Shown piece after piece: positions 45,544-56,339 of a DNA stretch of 64,000 nucleotides. The notes under the pieces are model-generated. The model did not search any database. It saw nothing but the letters and a program-made list of their open reading frames with translations, and was not told the origin of the DNA. The stretch spans positions 134,571,203 to 134,635,202 of the forward strand of contig OY997588.1 of assembly GCA_963921825.1 (NCBI GenBank), given 5' to 3'. The position numbers and the translations under genes were made by a program. Source of the stretch: Erodium maritimum. Lineage: Eukaryota > Streptophyta > Magnoliopsida > Geraniales > Geraniaceae. Position 1 is the stretch's first letter; every line of letters starts with the position of its first letter.

Positions 45544-48237
45544 TGTCACGCCCCAAATCCAGTTCTTGCCCGGACTCGAGGCATGACTAGTAAAACAAGA
45601 ATAAAGGAGATAACAATTCACAAAAAGTTCCATAAACTCCAATAAATAACTCGAATCCACCAAATTTAGTTTGAAACGTGAATAACCCTCGAGGGGTGTA
45701 ATAATAATTCTCTACAAAAACTGTTCCGAACAAAAATGGAATAAACGAAGTCGCTATGGACACCCACACCGAGAGCTCCTGAGCCTCTACTCCTCAATCA
45801 AGCCTGTAAACACAACAGTAACCTCACAGGGGTGAGCTTGCGCTCAGTAGAGAAAACCCATAACAAGGTGGACCTTAAACTCAAAATAAGTCAACAGCAA
45901 ATCAACAGAATAAAACTTAACAAACACGGATAATAGATAACTCAGTTCAATGTCGTGGCACATGAAGTCTCCACCCTCCGATCCACATATGATGTGTCCT
46001 CTCGGATTTTCCCTCAAATCCAGAGGAGACGCATAACATTGAGGCGACCGGAAACAACCCTTCGGGGCGCTTATCATCGGGATTCTCAGAAACGTCTCCA
46101 AAGGATTTTATGTCCTCGGGAACCAAGGTATTACTCCCATAGGGAGCATACACTTGAGCAATTCACTAAATAACCATTATATCATCCTACACCGGACTCC
46201 TCAACGGTGTAGGTACCAACCGTATCAACAATAATCACTATCTCACCCTACACCAGACTCCTCAATGGTGTAGGTGCCAAACCATCTCAACCAATATCAG
46301 ATAACCACTTGGTAACGCACTCAACCGAAACACGACGCAATCCAATCCAACCACCACCAATCCACTAACACGCATAGCTCACACATCACCGATTCACCAT
46401 AGCACACAGCACACAAATCACTAAATCATATCACACCAATCACACAATCCCAACTCACCGTTCACTTACCAGTTCGAACCACCGGGGCATCGATCACCTG
46501 ATTGCACCGCTCGGTACAACCAGTCATACTCGATGCTCCAAACAACCATTTAAGTAAATCAAGCAATCATTCGAATACAATCAACGAGCAAGTACGAGAG
46601 TAATCAATTAAACATATAAACCTTCAAACGAGCATTCACACAGGCAATTCAACTAGTTTCGTTAGACTCTTTAGCCTATCCACTAAGCAACCAACAACCA
46701 AGCATGTGATCCTATCACGCAACTAATCCGAGGGCTTTGCCAAGGCTCCTCTACCAGACAAACAATTCCCAAGTATTGAAAGCGAATTACCCTAGTGATT
46801 GGAATCCTAATCGGTCACTACTAGACACTTCCGGTTATTAGTAATTGAAAGACGATTATGCTAGTTATTCGCATCCTATAGGCATGTCTAGGACCTTTTC
46901 CATTTTATTAGCCTAACATGCATACTAAGCACCATAAACGAGAGGTTAAGGCTTTCCCTACCTCGAGGTCTTCCTCTCAACACTCTGATGGTAAGCCCGG
47001 TGGTCGCCACTCCGTTCTTTACACGGGTCCCGGCGTGATCTTGCTCTTCTAGCTCGGGTCCAAGTTCTTCGCTCTCGGGCGAAGTCCCGTCTAGGTTTGG
47101 CCAATAAACAACCAATCAATACTGATAAATGTCCAAAAGTCCACTGATTTATCCAAAATGTCCTTTAATTTCTCACCTTGAAATGATTAGATCAGTTAAT
47201 TGAATCTGATTTTAAAATAGTTTTCTTTAAAAACTGGGTTGACCCAGACCCGACCCGGATCCAAGCCCAAACCCGGACCCAGATCTGGTCTGACCCGGTC
47301 CGGACCCGACCCGTCTCCGAACCCAAAGTTCTGGTCTGGGCCCAAGGCCCGAATTTTGTCTGCCCGGCCCAACCCGTCTTGACCTTGCCCGGCCCAAGCT
47401 CGGTTGCAGAAGGGCTAGGGTTTGGTTGCCTGTCGCTGGCGGCGGCGCCGTCAAGGCGAGAAGAGGAAGCCCGGTGGTGCTCGGGAATGACTTCCCTTCT
47501 CCTCGCCGGCTCCGACGAGTCATCTCCGGCCAAAAGTGACCTCCGATGTTCCATCCCTTCGCGAACCTATCCAGGCACGTCAGATCTATTTCGAGTTCTC
47601 CGGCAAGGGTTGTCTCTGACCCCGACGACGGACGTGGCAGAGAGCTCGGATGAAGGGAAGAGAAGCTGGGAAAAAAGGTGGCCGTGAGCGTCCCTCACCT
47701 GGCTCTGACCCTCGTCTCCGGCGGTGATGGATCGAGCCGGGAAGAGGAGAATCTGGCTCGATTCTCCAACGGCGAGCACGAACCAGATCTGGTTCGCGTG
47801 AATCGACGACGGCGGAGCTCGTTTGGACACGGCTGAGTGGCGGGGCTGTGTCGTCTTCGTTGGCGGTGTTCGCTTCTTGACCGGGAGCGGCGATGAGCAG
47901 CGATGAGCCTCGCCGGCGTGGGATGACAGGGAGAGCACGCGAGGTTAGAGAGAGAGGACGAGGTCGGCGACTCTTCTTGGTATGCGTGCACAGAATGAGA
48001 AAGAGGAGGGGAGCGTGAGGTGTAGGGTTGCGTGGGGTTTGCTTGGGTTTGGGCCAGTTTCGAGTGGTGCGGGCTGGCTCGGCCCACTGGTTTGCCCAAG
48101 ACAGCCTAGCCCAAACGGCTCCCTTCTCCTTCCTTTTTTTTTTGATTTTTCTTCTCCAAACACCCTTGTTTCAAAAACCTACCCCAGCGTTTCAAATTGC
48201 AAAGGATTACTCTAATTTAATTTTGCCGGTCTTTACA
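45544..48237 (-). mobile_element. gypsy solo LTR, 2,694 bp, target duplication GAAAC
   Basis: Plus strand TGTCACGCCCC (45544) to CCGGTCTTTACA (48237), i.e. minus-strand TGTAAAGACC…GTGACA. Perfect 5-bp duplications on both sides. The first ~1.4 kb (45544-46980) aligns with the LTR end of the 31271 element; the rest (47000-48237) is a different U3 with a GGACCC/CGGGTC-rich array (47225-47400). It keeps the GNRA hairpin (45833-45846, loop GCAA) and GGAGACG/CGTCTCC (46025, 46093). Open frames in 47200-48160 are GC-driven. Confidence 0.94.
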
Positions 48238-48242
48238 GAAAC
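48238..48242. repeat. target site duplication GAAAC (right)
   Basis: Matches 45539-45543. Confidence 0.9.
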
Positions 48243-48800
48243 CACGCATGCAGGTTCTGTGCGTCCCGACCTAGCAGCCGCCATGCCAGTCCAGGATCTT
48301 CAACCGGATCTACGTGATCGCCGACGACGATGCTGATACCAACGACGGGGATTCCAGCCTCGACACCGGCGAACACGGGCAGCCGCATCAAGCTTCTACC
48401 ACACAAGCAGGCTAGCAGTCCCGGCCGGTCAGCAACCAACTCTCGAGCCGCAACAGTACCAGGGGAGCTTCCGAGCACAAGGCACTCCGGGAAGCCGAGC
48501 CTCGACACCAGCGAACACGGTCAGCAACAACCAAGCTTTCAAGAGAGCTCCGACGAGCTCCCAGAGACCCTCAGTAACAAATCTTAGCTCCGACGAGCAG
48601 AGACGCCTGAAACACAAGGGGAAGAGAAAAGGGACGTGGGGAAGTGAAGGAGGGGGGAACTAAGCTAGGAGGTGACCCACCGGTGACGTCCATGTCCGGA
48701 GAACATGACGTCACCAGCGAAAAAGGGACATAAGAGGAGGGTCGGCGGTTAGGGTTTGGAGTGGGGGTCGAAGGTGTAGAGAGAGTTTGTCACCAGCAAT
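48243..48800 (-). mobile_element. F2 element on the minus strand, 5' head
   Basis: Continuation of 43912-45543. The minus strand starts near 48790 with CTCTCTACACCTTCGACC and CCAAACCCTAACCGCCGACC, the typical head. It is GC rich without recognisable proteins. Confidence 0.6.
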
Positions 48801-49277
48801 GAGGAGAAATAATTCCAAAAATAAGAAATTAAATAGTTGAGAGGTGCTATCTTCCATTGATGAAGAAACAAGAGACTGAGTGACCATTGAACAGAGACCA
48901 GCAAGATGACCAGTGACCACTATTAAATTGCTTCAATGCAATTGAAATTGGAAAAATATATTATTACCGTACCGTCTCATGTTCTGGAGTTTCCAGGTAA
49001 GTCCTATAATCAAGGAAGGACTATAATATATGAAGTCATTTGGGAAAGGAACATGAAGTTGTTCCTGTCAACATCTTTTTGTATCTTACTTGTAGTGCCT
49101 CTCTCTGTCACTGCTACATGACTTTATCACAACCGCGTGGACCCCACTTGACAGGGGACCCCACTGTCGTATCATTCCAATTTTCTCATACGGGCCCCAC
49201 ATCCATGACTCAAGACTTGGTCACTTGGTCTCGCTCTCGCCCCCTTTGTTTTTTTAGTTTCAGCACCAAAGCCAACA
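48801..49277 (+). promoter_or_regulatory. upstream region of the NAC gene
   Basis: No element of the window's repeat families recognised. Contains two GGACCCCACTTGA/GGACCCCACTG copies (49138, 49156). The promoter proper is probably here, close to the F2 head that ends at 48800. Confidence 0.45.
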
Positions 49278-49284
49278 TATAAAT
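49278..49284 (+). promoter_or_regulatory. TATA box of the NAC gene
   Basis: TATAAAT 88 bp upstream of the ATG, giving an expected transcript start near 49310 and a ~60-base 5' UTR. No upstream ATG lies between that point and the start codon. Confidence 0.65.
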
Positions 49285-49371
49285 GACCCCGTCCATCTCT
49301 CGCAACTTACAAACTCAACACACTTGTTAAATTTGGTGCAACTTTCTTGTAATCAAGAGTCTCGACCGGAG

Positions 49372-50377
49372 ATGGATGGTGTGACACAACAGATCGACCT
49401 TCCAGGGTTCCGGTTCCATCCGACGGAGGAGGAGCTTCTCGACTTCTACCTCAAGAACATGGTTTACGGCAAGAGGTTGCATTTGGACGTCATTGGCTTC
49501 CTCAACATCTACCGTCATGATCCAAAAGACTTGCCTGGTACGTACGATTACTTACTTATCGTCACAAGAGTCTCGTGTATTGAACTGTCTGATTAATGAC
49601 GATTATGTTAAGTGCAGGAATGGCAAAGATTGGAGAGAGGGAGTGGTACTTCTTTGTGCCAAGGGACAGGAAGCACGGGAGTGGGGGGAGGCCGAACCGG
49701 ACCACGGAGAGCGGGTTCTGGAAAGCCACCGGCTCAGACCGGAAGATCCTCAAGTTGTCGGACCCCAAACGGGTCATTGGCCTTAGAAAGACTCTTGTGT
49801 TCTACAAGGGAAGAGCTCCTAGAGGATGCAGGACTGATTGGGTCATGAACGAGTATCGCTTGCCCGATAACTCTTCCTTGCCTAAGGTACACGTCATGAT
49901 CTGATATCATATTAGAGAACAAATTCAATTAAAAGCTCAAATAAATTTACCAACGTTACACCGCAGGAGGTGGTGTTATGCAAAATATATAGGAAGGCAA
50001 CTTCGTTGAAAGTGCTGGAGCAGAGAGCGGCTCAAGAGGAAGCGGAGACCAAGACTAATAATAATACTCCAACGCCATTACTTAATTTCCATGCATACTC
50101 GTCCTCGTCGTCCCCACCTTCAATGTCCATGGACCAGATGGTTTTCGAGCAGGACGACACGGTCAAGGTAAAACAAGAGAAGCACAACGTGACGATGACA
50201 GGCTCTTCTTCTTCCTCGTCGTCTCTGCAGCTACCGTTCGGGTTGCCGGAGCTCCAAGTACCGAAACTAAGCACAGACTGGAACCAGTTGGACCCAAACT
50301 GGAGTCTCCTCAACAGTCCTTGGCTGCAAAACCTCACCCCTACTTTCTACGCCAGTTTGCACTCCGTTTCTAATTAA
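49372..50377 (+). CDS. NAC-domain transcription factor (NAC22-like), three exons, 281 aa
   Basis: Exons 49372-49537, 49618-49886 and 49967-50377; introns (80 bp each) start GT and end AG, and the joined frame is open to a TAA. The product is a plant-specific nuclear DNA-binding regulator. NAC subdomains are seen in order: [18 protein letters not shown] (10-27), YRHDPKDLP (47-55), [14 protein letters not shown] (61-74), [18 protein letters not shown] (80-97, with the WKATG strand that contacts DNA), [13 protein letters not shown] (113-125), [10 protein letters not shown] (128-137) and VLCKIYRK (148-155). The first intron splits Gly56 and the second falls after Lys145, the common NAC gene structure. 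The C-terminus (156-281) is low complexity, with two serine runs and a tryptophan/leucine-rich end, as expected for an activation region. By memory the domain is closest to rice NAC22-type proteins; the exact ortholog and target pathway are unknown. No transmembrane segment is present. The ATG at 49372 is the only one in frame before the domain. Confidence 0.95.
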
Positions 50378-50743
50378 TGTAAACGCTCTAAGCAATAATG
50401 ATCACTACAAATACAACAGAGGATGAACCTTAGGGTTAGGTACGTCCTTTTGTTCAAATTTCAAGAAATGTAGATAGGTTTTAATTAAATTTTTAGCCTG
50501 CTAATTTATTATTCGGACTTCTTTTTTTCGTGCATCACCTCTTGCTCGGAGAAAAACTTTGTAATTGAGTAGTGCGAAGGTGGCATGATTTTTTTTTTCA
50601 TTTCGCAGGTCATTCGATGATCGGCGACAGTTCTTTCAATCGAATCTATACGAAATGTTTATATGCCTTGTCAATGTTGGATGAACTTCTTTTATCGTGT
50701 CATTATTTGTTGCCTCCAAATATATTAAATGGAAACAAGAGAG
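50378..50743. other. 3' flank of the NAC gene
   Basis: AT-rich; 3' UTR and spacer. No further gene recognised. Confidence 0.5.
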
Positions 50744-51088
50744 TATATATATATATATATATAGGAAGACAATCACGTGCGAACCTCTTTTACGATGCGA
50801 ATCTGCGAACCTCAAATCTGGTTTGCGGAAATAGTGAACATGGTTTGCGAAAATAAGCATCCCAGTTTGCGGATTTTTTTTTTTGAAAAAACAGCATTTT
50901 ATCTTGAGAAAATATGGTTTGCGAAAATAGTGTTTCTGGTTTGCGAAATTTTTGTCTGAGAATATTCACCTCAAACTGAGAACACTATTTCCGCAAAACA
51001 GATACACTAAACCAGCAAGTTCGCACATTCGCACCGTAAGCTATGATTCGCACCTGATTGCACCCGTATATATATATATATATATATA
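50744..51088. mobile_element. (TA)n-flanked MITE-like element M1 (Micron-like)
   Basis: (TA)10 at 50744-50763 and (TA)11 at 51067-51088 enclose 303 bp. The ends form ~60-bp imperfect inverted repeats (CAATCACGTGCGAA near 50770 against CAATCAGGTGCGAA reading in from 51058). The inside has several GGTTTGCG(A/G)AA repeats and no coding potential. Rice Micron elements are known to sit between (TA)n tracts. Confidence 0.72.
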
Positions 51089-53132
51089 GACTTACTATCT
51101 ATTAAAAACCATATCTTCTAATACAAACTACAAACCATTAATAACCATTAGATGGAAATGTTTAGATGGATGAGATTAAATCCATCGATAATGGCATCGG
51201 CTGTAATTTTATTTAAACTCATTTTTGTTTTTGACTTTTCAACATTCTTAAAGGGTATGCTTGTAATTTCATCTCCTTTTTTACTAACCCTAACTCCAAC
51301 CTTTTACAAACCCTCTCTGCAGATCAAAGTCGGAGCAGCCCCTCAAAGTTCTTCTATCTAAGAGAAATTCTCGTCCATAGAATCCGACCACCACCACCAG
51401 TTCCCTCCTCATCTACAAACGCTGGAGAAGATTCGTTTGCCGGAGAAATCAAGTTCCCTCCTCATCTACAGACGCCGCTGGTCTGGGAAGCATCATGCAT
51501 CGCTAACACCGGCGAGCAGAAACGATCCAGTTCGAGGTCAGGCACGAACTAGATAAGTTCGTGGTTCTTAAAGGTTCTGTTATTTTGTTGTCCATGATTT
51601 TGATTTTATGATCTACCCATTTCTTCAAGGTTCTGGAAGTTCTTTGCTCCATTTGTTTGTATTTTGATTTTGATGTATGATATGGGTGTATTTGGGTTGA
51701 TGTGTTTTTGAATGATTCAGATGTGTAAATGAATGAATCTGATGTATTTTTTTTTTAATGAATATGATCTGTAATGAATCTGAATGTGAATCAATCTAAA
51801 TGTATTGAAGGAACTTTTGTAAAGCATATATCGTAAGTTCTACCATTTTCACTTTAAAGTGGGATTGTGATTATTTATTCTTTTTTTGTTGGTTTTATTC
51901 ATGTATTGATACTGTGATTGGATTAGCTAAACATCACAATTTGCAGATGTCATGTCATGTATAAACGTGAAACTTTGTGTTAAAAAGGAATGATTGAAAT
52001 TTTTGTCATTCGTTGTTGACGTAATATGTTTGATTACTAGAAATCAAGTTCCATGAGATCAACGGTCTAAATTGGGTACGAAGTTGGGCCAATCATGCTT
52101 GAATAGTTCGTAAAAAGATGTGTTATAGGTAATGATCAAACATATATTGTGAAAAGAGATGTGGTTTTTTTTATATAATTGTTGCCATCATGTTTTGTAT
52201 CTTATAATCGGGTTAGTGATCATGGAAAAAGTGTCAAGTTAATTGAATTAATTGATCTGTAATAATTTTGTTTCTGAATGTATAGTAAGAGAATCGTGGA
52301 TTGTGTTTATTCGACGGTGAAATAAAACATCATTTTCAGTTGAAATGAAATATTGTGTTTGGTTAAAATGAAACAGTGGGCTCGTGAAATATATCACGAG
52401 TTCAAATATTGTTTCATCGTGATTTTGTGAATGAGACACCGTTTTGTATTTTTTCGGGAAACTGAAACATGAAGACTATGGAAATGAAACAATGAGTTTT
52501 GCCAAATGAAACATGAGATTAAGCGAGATGAAACAATGAATTTTTCCAAATGAAACAATGACAATCGCCAAATGAAACATGGGATTTAACGAGATGAAAC
52601 AATGGTTTAGACGAATTAAAATGAACATAAAATAAAACATTCAGTTTAACGAAATGAAAAAATGAGTTACGTCAAATGAAACACTAGATTCAATGAGATG
52701 AAACATTAAGTTCGAACGAATGAAATTGAACAATAGGTAAAACATTTAATTTAATTATACTATACGCAAATGGAACATCCAATTCAACCAAATGAAACAC
52801 TTGATTAAAAGCGGTCGGAGCTCACCAAAAAGTGGTCAGAGTTAGGGGAAACAGCAAATGAAACATTCAGTTCAACTAAATGAAACAATTTTAGCGCTAC
52901 AGTGACGCTACAGTGACGCGACAATAATCGTACAGTAAAAAAATCAGATTCAATCTTTCAATTTAAAATGTCTCAATGCATTTAAAGTTATTTTTATTTA
53001 CACATATGTCATTAATAAGCTGTTTTAATCTCATCCATTCACTTATTTTAATCTTATGACCATAATTAGTCTCTAGTTTCTATTAAATGATTGGTTTTCA
53101 GTAGATAGTGTTCCTATATATATATATATATA
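51089..53132. mobile_element. (TA)n-flanked element M2, 2,026 bp
   Basis: Shares the (TA)11 tract on its left and ends at (TA)9 (53115-53132). Its ends are imperfect inverted repeats of roughly 60-90 bp: ACTATCTATTAAAAACCA (from 51094) against ACTATCTACTGAAAACCA (reading in from 53109). Inside are an apparently captured 5'-UTR-like segment (51260-51560, with a repeated TTCCCTCCTCATCTACA) and a TGAAAC array (52460-52900). No transposase ORF. Confidence 0.65.
52360..52900 (+). repeat. degenerate AAATGAAACAATG array
   Basis: About a dozen TGAAAC cores at 20-50-bp spacing, alternating with 'gcgagatg' and 'ttcaacNaaatg' segments. Confidence 0.7.
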
Positions 53133-53984
53133 AGGGATATTCATAATTATCCGTACTAATCTATATACAGTGTTTAGATGTCTATATTAATGTTTAAAAC
53201 ATCTAATATCTATACTAATTATTTTGACATGGGGTTACAACATTTATTTTTACTGTTCATTTTTTTTTGAAATGTCAAAATTGTTTTCAATGTTAAAACC
53301 TTAAAAATCCATTTAAAACCCTAAAAATCCATTTAAAACCTAAATCCAACGCTAAACTAAACTCCAAAGCGAAACCATATTTTCCATGTTTTCATTTCAC
53401 CTTGAGAATACTCAAATGCTTAAATTAAATTAACCCACCCGATCCCAATTCATTTTAATGAGATATTGTATGATTCATCGTGAAAATACTCTATACACTA
53501 GTGGTACAAGTGTTGGGATAAAACAAAATGAGGATGAGGAGTCAGAATGTGGTGTCTTTCACCTACAGAATCTTGTTAAGTGATTTGAAAATTGCATACA
53601 CCATTCAATATAGTTGATGAGAAGGCTCTATGTTTGGAAGCATGCTTTGTAACAGAATTTGGGAGGAAAGTTCCTGGATATTTCAAGAGAGTTACATGCA
53701 CTGATTCATAGGGATTATCGTGTCCTAACTACTAGTCATGATCTTATGGTCATTAGGATTGGCTCACCATTTGTCTGGTAGGTACGAGTAGCACAATATG
53801 ATTATGAACACTACCATGTAAATCGTGGAGCCATCTTTATCACTTGTGCAGAATCTTGAATTTCGATCTGCACAAGTGCTCTTCCACCCGTGGAACCAGT
53901 TGGTGTGACGACCACAATATTTTGGGCCAATACTATTGGTAATATAATTCTGTCTTTTATACCTAACACGGAGATAAGATATAT
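53133..53984. other. no gene seen
   Basis: AT-rich; contains a small direct repeat CCTTAAAAATCCATTTAAAA (53289-53330). A stretch at 53560-53940 may be an old gene fragment but no domain is recognisable. Confidence 0.4.
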
Positions 53985-54240
53985 TTTTTTATCGACAAAG
54001 CATATTTAAGTTAAATTCTTTTTAGAAGTTAAAAAGTAGTACAAAGATCCAACTATAGATTTAAGAACAAAAATAACTAAAAACTAAACAACCAAATTAC
54101 CCCCACAAGCAACAAAGTAAGTTTTTGAAGCCTACAACAAATCACCACTAAAACTAATACTTTCCCTCAACCCAACTAGTACACAAATCCAGTAGCAGAA
54201 CAAAACCCCAACCTGTATTCATAAGATATTTGAGATCGGC
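53985..54240 (-). repeat. F2 3'-end fragment on the minus strand
   Basis: Minus-strand end TTAAATATGCTTTGTCGATAAAAAAA (54015-53985) is an F2-type tail. Confidence 0.45.
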
Positions 54241-54329
54241 ACTATTATAGGTATGTAAATCCACACGATTTTTTTTTTTTGTATTTTTCTTCAGTACTTT
54301 GAGTGCCTTAACAAGTCACAGAAATTCAA

Positions 54330-55975
54330 CCCCCCCTTGAAACCCTAGTCCCCTTTTGCGCCGCTCTCTCGTCTCCCCCAGCCGGTGACGGCCACGGCTT
54401 CGGCCAAGGTTGTTGCCGGCGGTGGCTCTCAATTCCCTCTTCCTTTCCCGTTTTGTTTTCTTCTCTTGCCTTCTTTGTTTCAGATCTGTCTCGAGAGCTT
54501 CGTTGGGCTGGGGGCTGACCGGAGTTGGGGGCGGTTCTTCCTCCCTTCTTCGACCCTGCGCGGTGGGACTATCCGGCTGTGCTTTCCTCTCCTGATCTGT
54601 CTCGGGTGTTCGCTTGCTTCGTCTTCTTCTTGGTTGAGCTTTGGTTTCTAGCTCTTCAAGCACAAATTGAAGATGTTCAGTGCTGCTACGGGGGGTAAGC
54701 TGCTCCTGGAATGTCGTTGTCCTCTCTCGCCGGAAGTTCTACTCTCTGGTTCAGTTGCTCGAGATTCGACGGAGTCTTCTCGGGCGTCACGCTCCTTTTT
54801 CGGTGTGGCACGCCTTTCCGTGGCCTCCCTGGTTACGGATTGGCGCGGATCTGGGCTTCGGTCGTAGATCGGCCGGCGACTGCGTCTTCTCTCCGTCCTC
54901 TTTGCTTCGTGTCTCACTGGCTCAGGTACGGCGGGCTCTCTTCGGTGTAGGCATGTTTCTGTTTGTGGGCCGATTCGTTCGTGGGCTTCTTCAGCTGGTG
55001 GGCCGGAGTGTTCGTGGGCTTTTCGGGTCGTGGACTGGACCAGTTGATGATTTGGAGCTGCTAGCAGGTCGGGTCGGATGCTCTCCCCGGTTCGGGTCTT
55101 GGCAGATCCTGCGTCTTCTTCGCAAGTCCGGCTGTTTCGCTTATTCGGAGATCAGGTGCTAGCCTTTTAGGTCTTCCTCATGCTCGATATAAATATCGGG
55201 TCCTCTGTTTGGACGTTTCTCGGGGTTAGCCGGATTCGTGTAGAGGACCGGGGGTAAGTGCAGGCCTTTTGGATCTTCGGTTTGTTGGACGGCTCCTTTT
55301 GGGTAATCTCCTTTCCCTTCCTTTGTTTGGTTTGTATTCTCCCTCCCGTTATTGTATTCCTTAGCGTTTTGGCTTCATTCTTCTCGATCTAGGTGTGGTT
55401 CGAGCGCGTCGGTTAAAGGTGTTGATCGCCGGCGTGTTTCTTGGGTGTTGTTTTCCCCTTTAGGAAGTCAATGCTAGGGTCTATATGGTAATTCGGGTTG
55501 GTCTCAGCCGTTAGCAGAGTTGGCCGCCGACATTTTAGATGTTGTCATCTCTTTCGATGGTTGGCAGATCTATTGAGATTGGAGTTGTCACTTCCATTCG
55601 AGGTTTGGGTTTGGTTTTTATTTGATTGGGCTTGACAGATGGAAGCTACTCCCCAAAGTGCTTCGAGGTGGTCAAATTTGGGTATCCTAGACCTGTTTTC
55701 CCAATTCAGAGCTTCATGGTGGTTAAATTCGGAATTTAGATCCTGTTTTTATTTTGGGAGTGTTTCTGTTGTTTTCTCTGTATGCCTTTTCTTCTCAGCC
55801 GTGTTGGTAGTTGTTTCGGGTTGGTTTAACCCTTCTTGGTGTTGGTGTTGTTTTTCTGTTTCTTTTCTTTTAGTTCGTTCTTTCTGTAGTTGTTCCCCTA
55901 TAACCAACTTATGATTGGTTTTGGGAGTTCTTTAGAGGTTCTTTCAATACAAAATTTGCTGATAAAAAAACAGAG
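54330..55975 (+). mobile_element. F2 non-LTR-like element, copy 3
   Basis: Head with GAAACCCTAG (54339) and GC-rich sequence, then TCGGTTAAAGGTGTTGATCGCCGGCG (55410), GCTTCATGGTGG (55711) and the end CTTTCAATACAAAATTTGCTGATAAAAAAA (55942-55971). AAATTCAA occurs just outside both ends (54322-54329, 55984-55991) and may be a target duplication, though 13 bases separate it from the A tail. No RT; long open frames are GC-driven. Confidence 0.65.
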
Positions 55976-55984
55976 GTCAAGCCA

Positions 55985-56330
55985 AATTCAATTTTAAGAT
56001 TTTTTTTTTTGACAAAAAACAGGAGACATCGATTTTATATATCAGTCAAAGTGACATACATACAATCTAATGAAAGTGCACAAGCAAACGATAGATATAA
56101 CAGACTCCAAACTAGCTAGCCTATAATATTACCGACTTCCTACCGAAACCAGAACATAAACATAAGGCGCCCTAGAACGTACAAACAACGTGCACGTCAA
56201 AAGTACAACAACGTGCACGCTACACCGTGTCACATAACGGGCACACCAAAGTACAATTAGAGCACAAAAGATGCATACTAGTGCAGACCAACCTACAAAA
56301 CAAGACAATTTATTTGGAATTAAACTGTAA
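55985..56330 (-). repeat. F4 repeat, copy 2
   Basis: Plus-strand T9 (56002-56010) then TGACAAAAAACAGGAGACATC, giving an A-tailed minus-strand end. Body matches 10825-11165. Confidence 0.6.
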
Positions 56331-56339
56331 TATTTGGCA

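Noticed and set aside
49324-49928. Other open frames overlapping the NAC exons on both strands
   Set aside because: Shadows of the NAC coding sequence.
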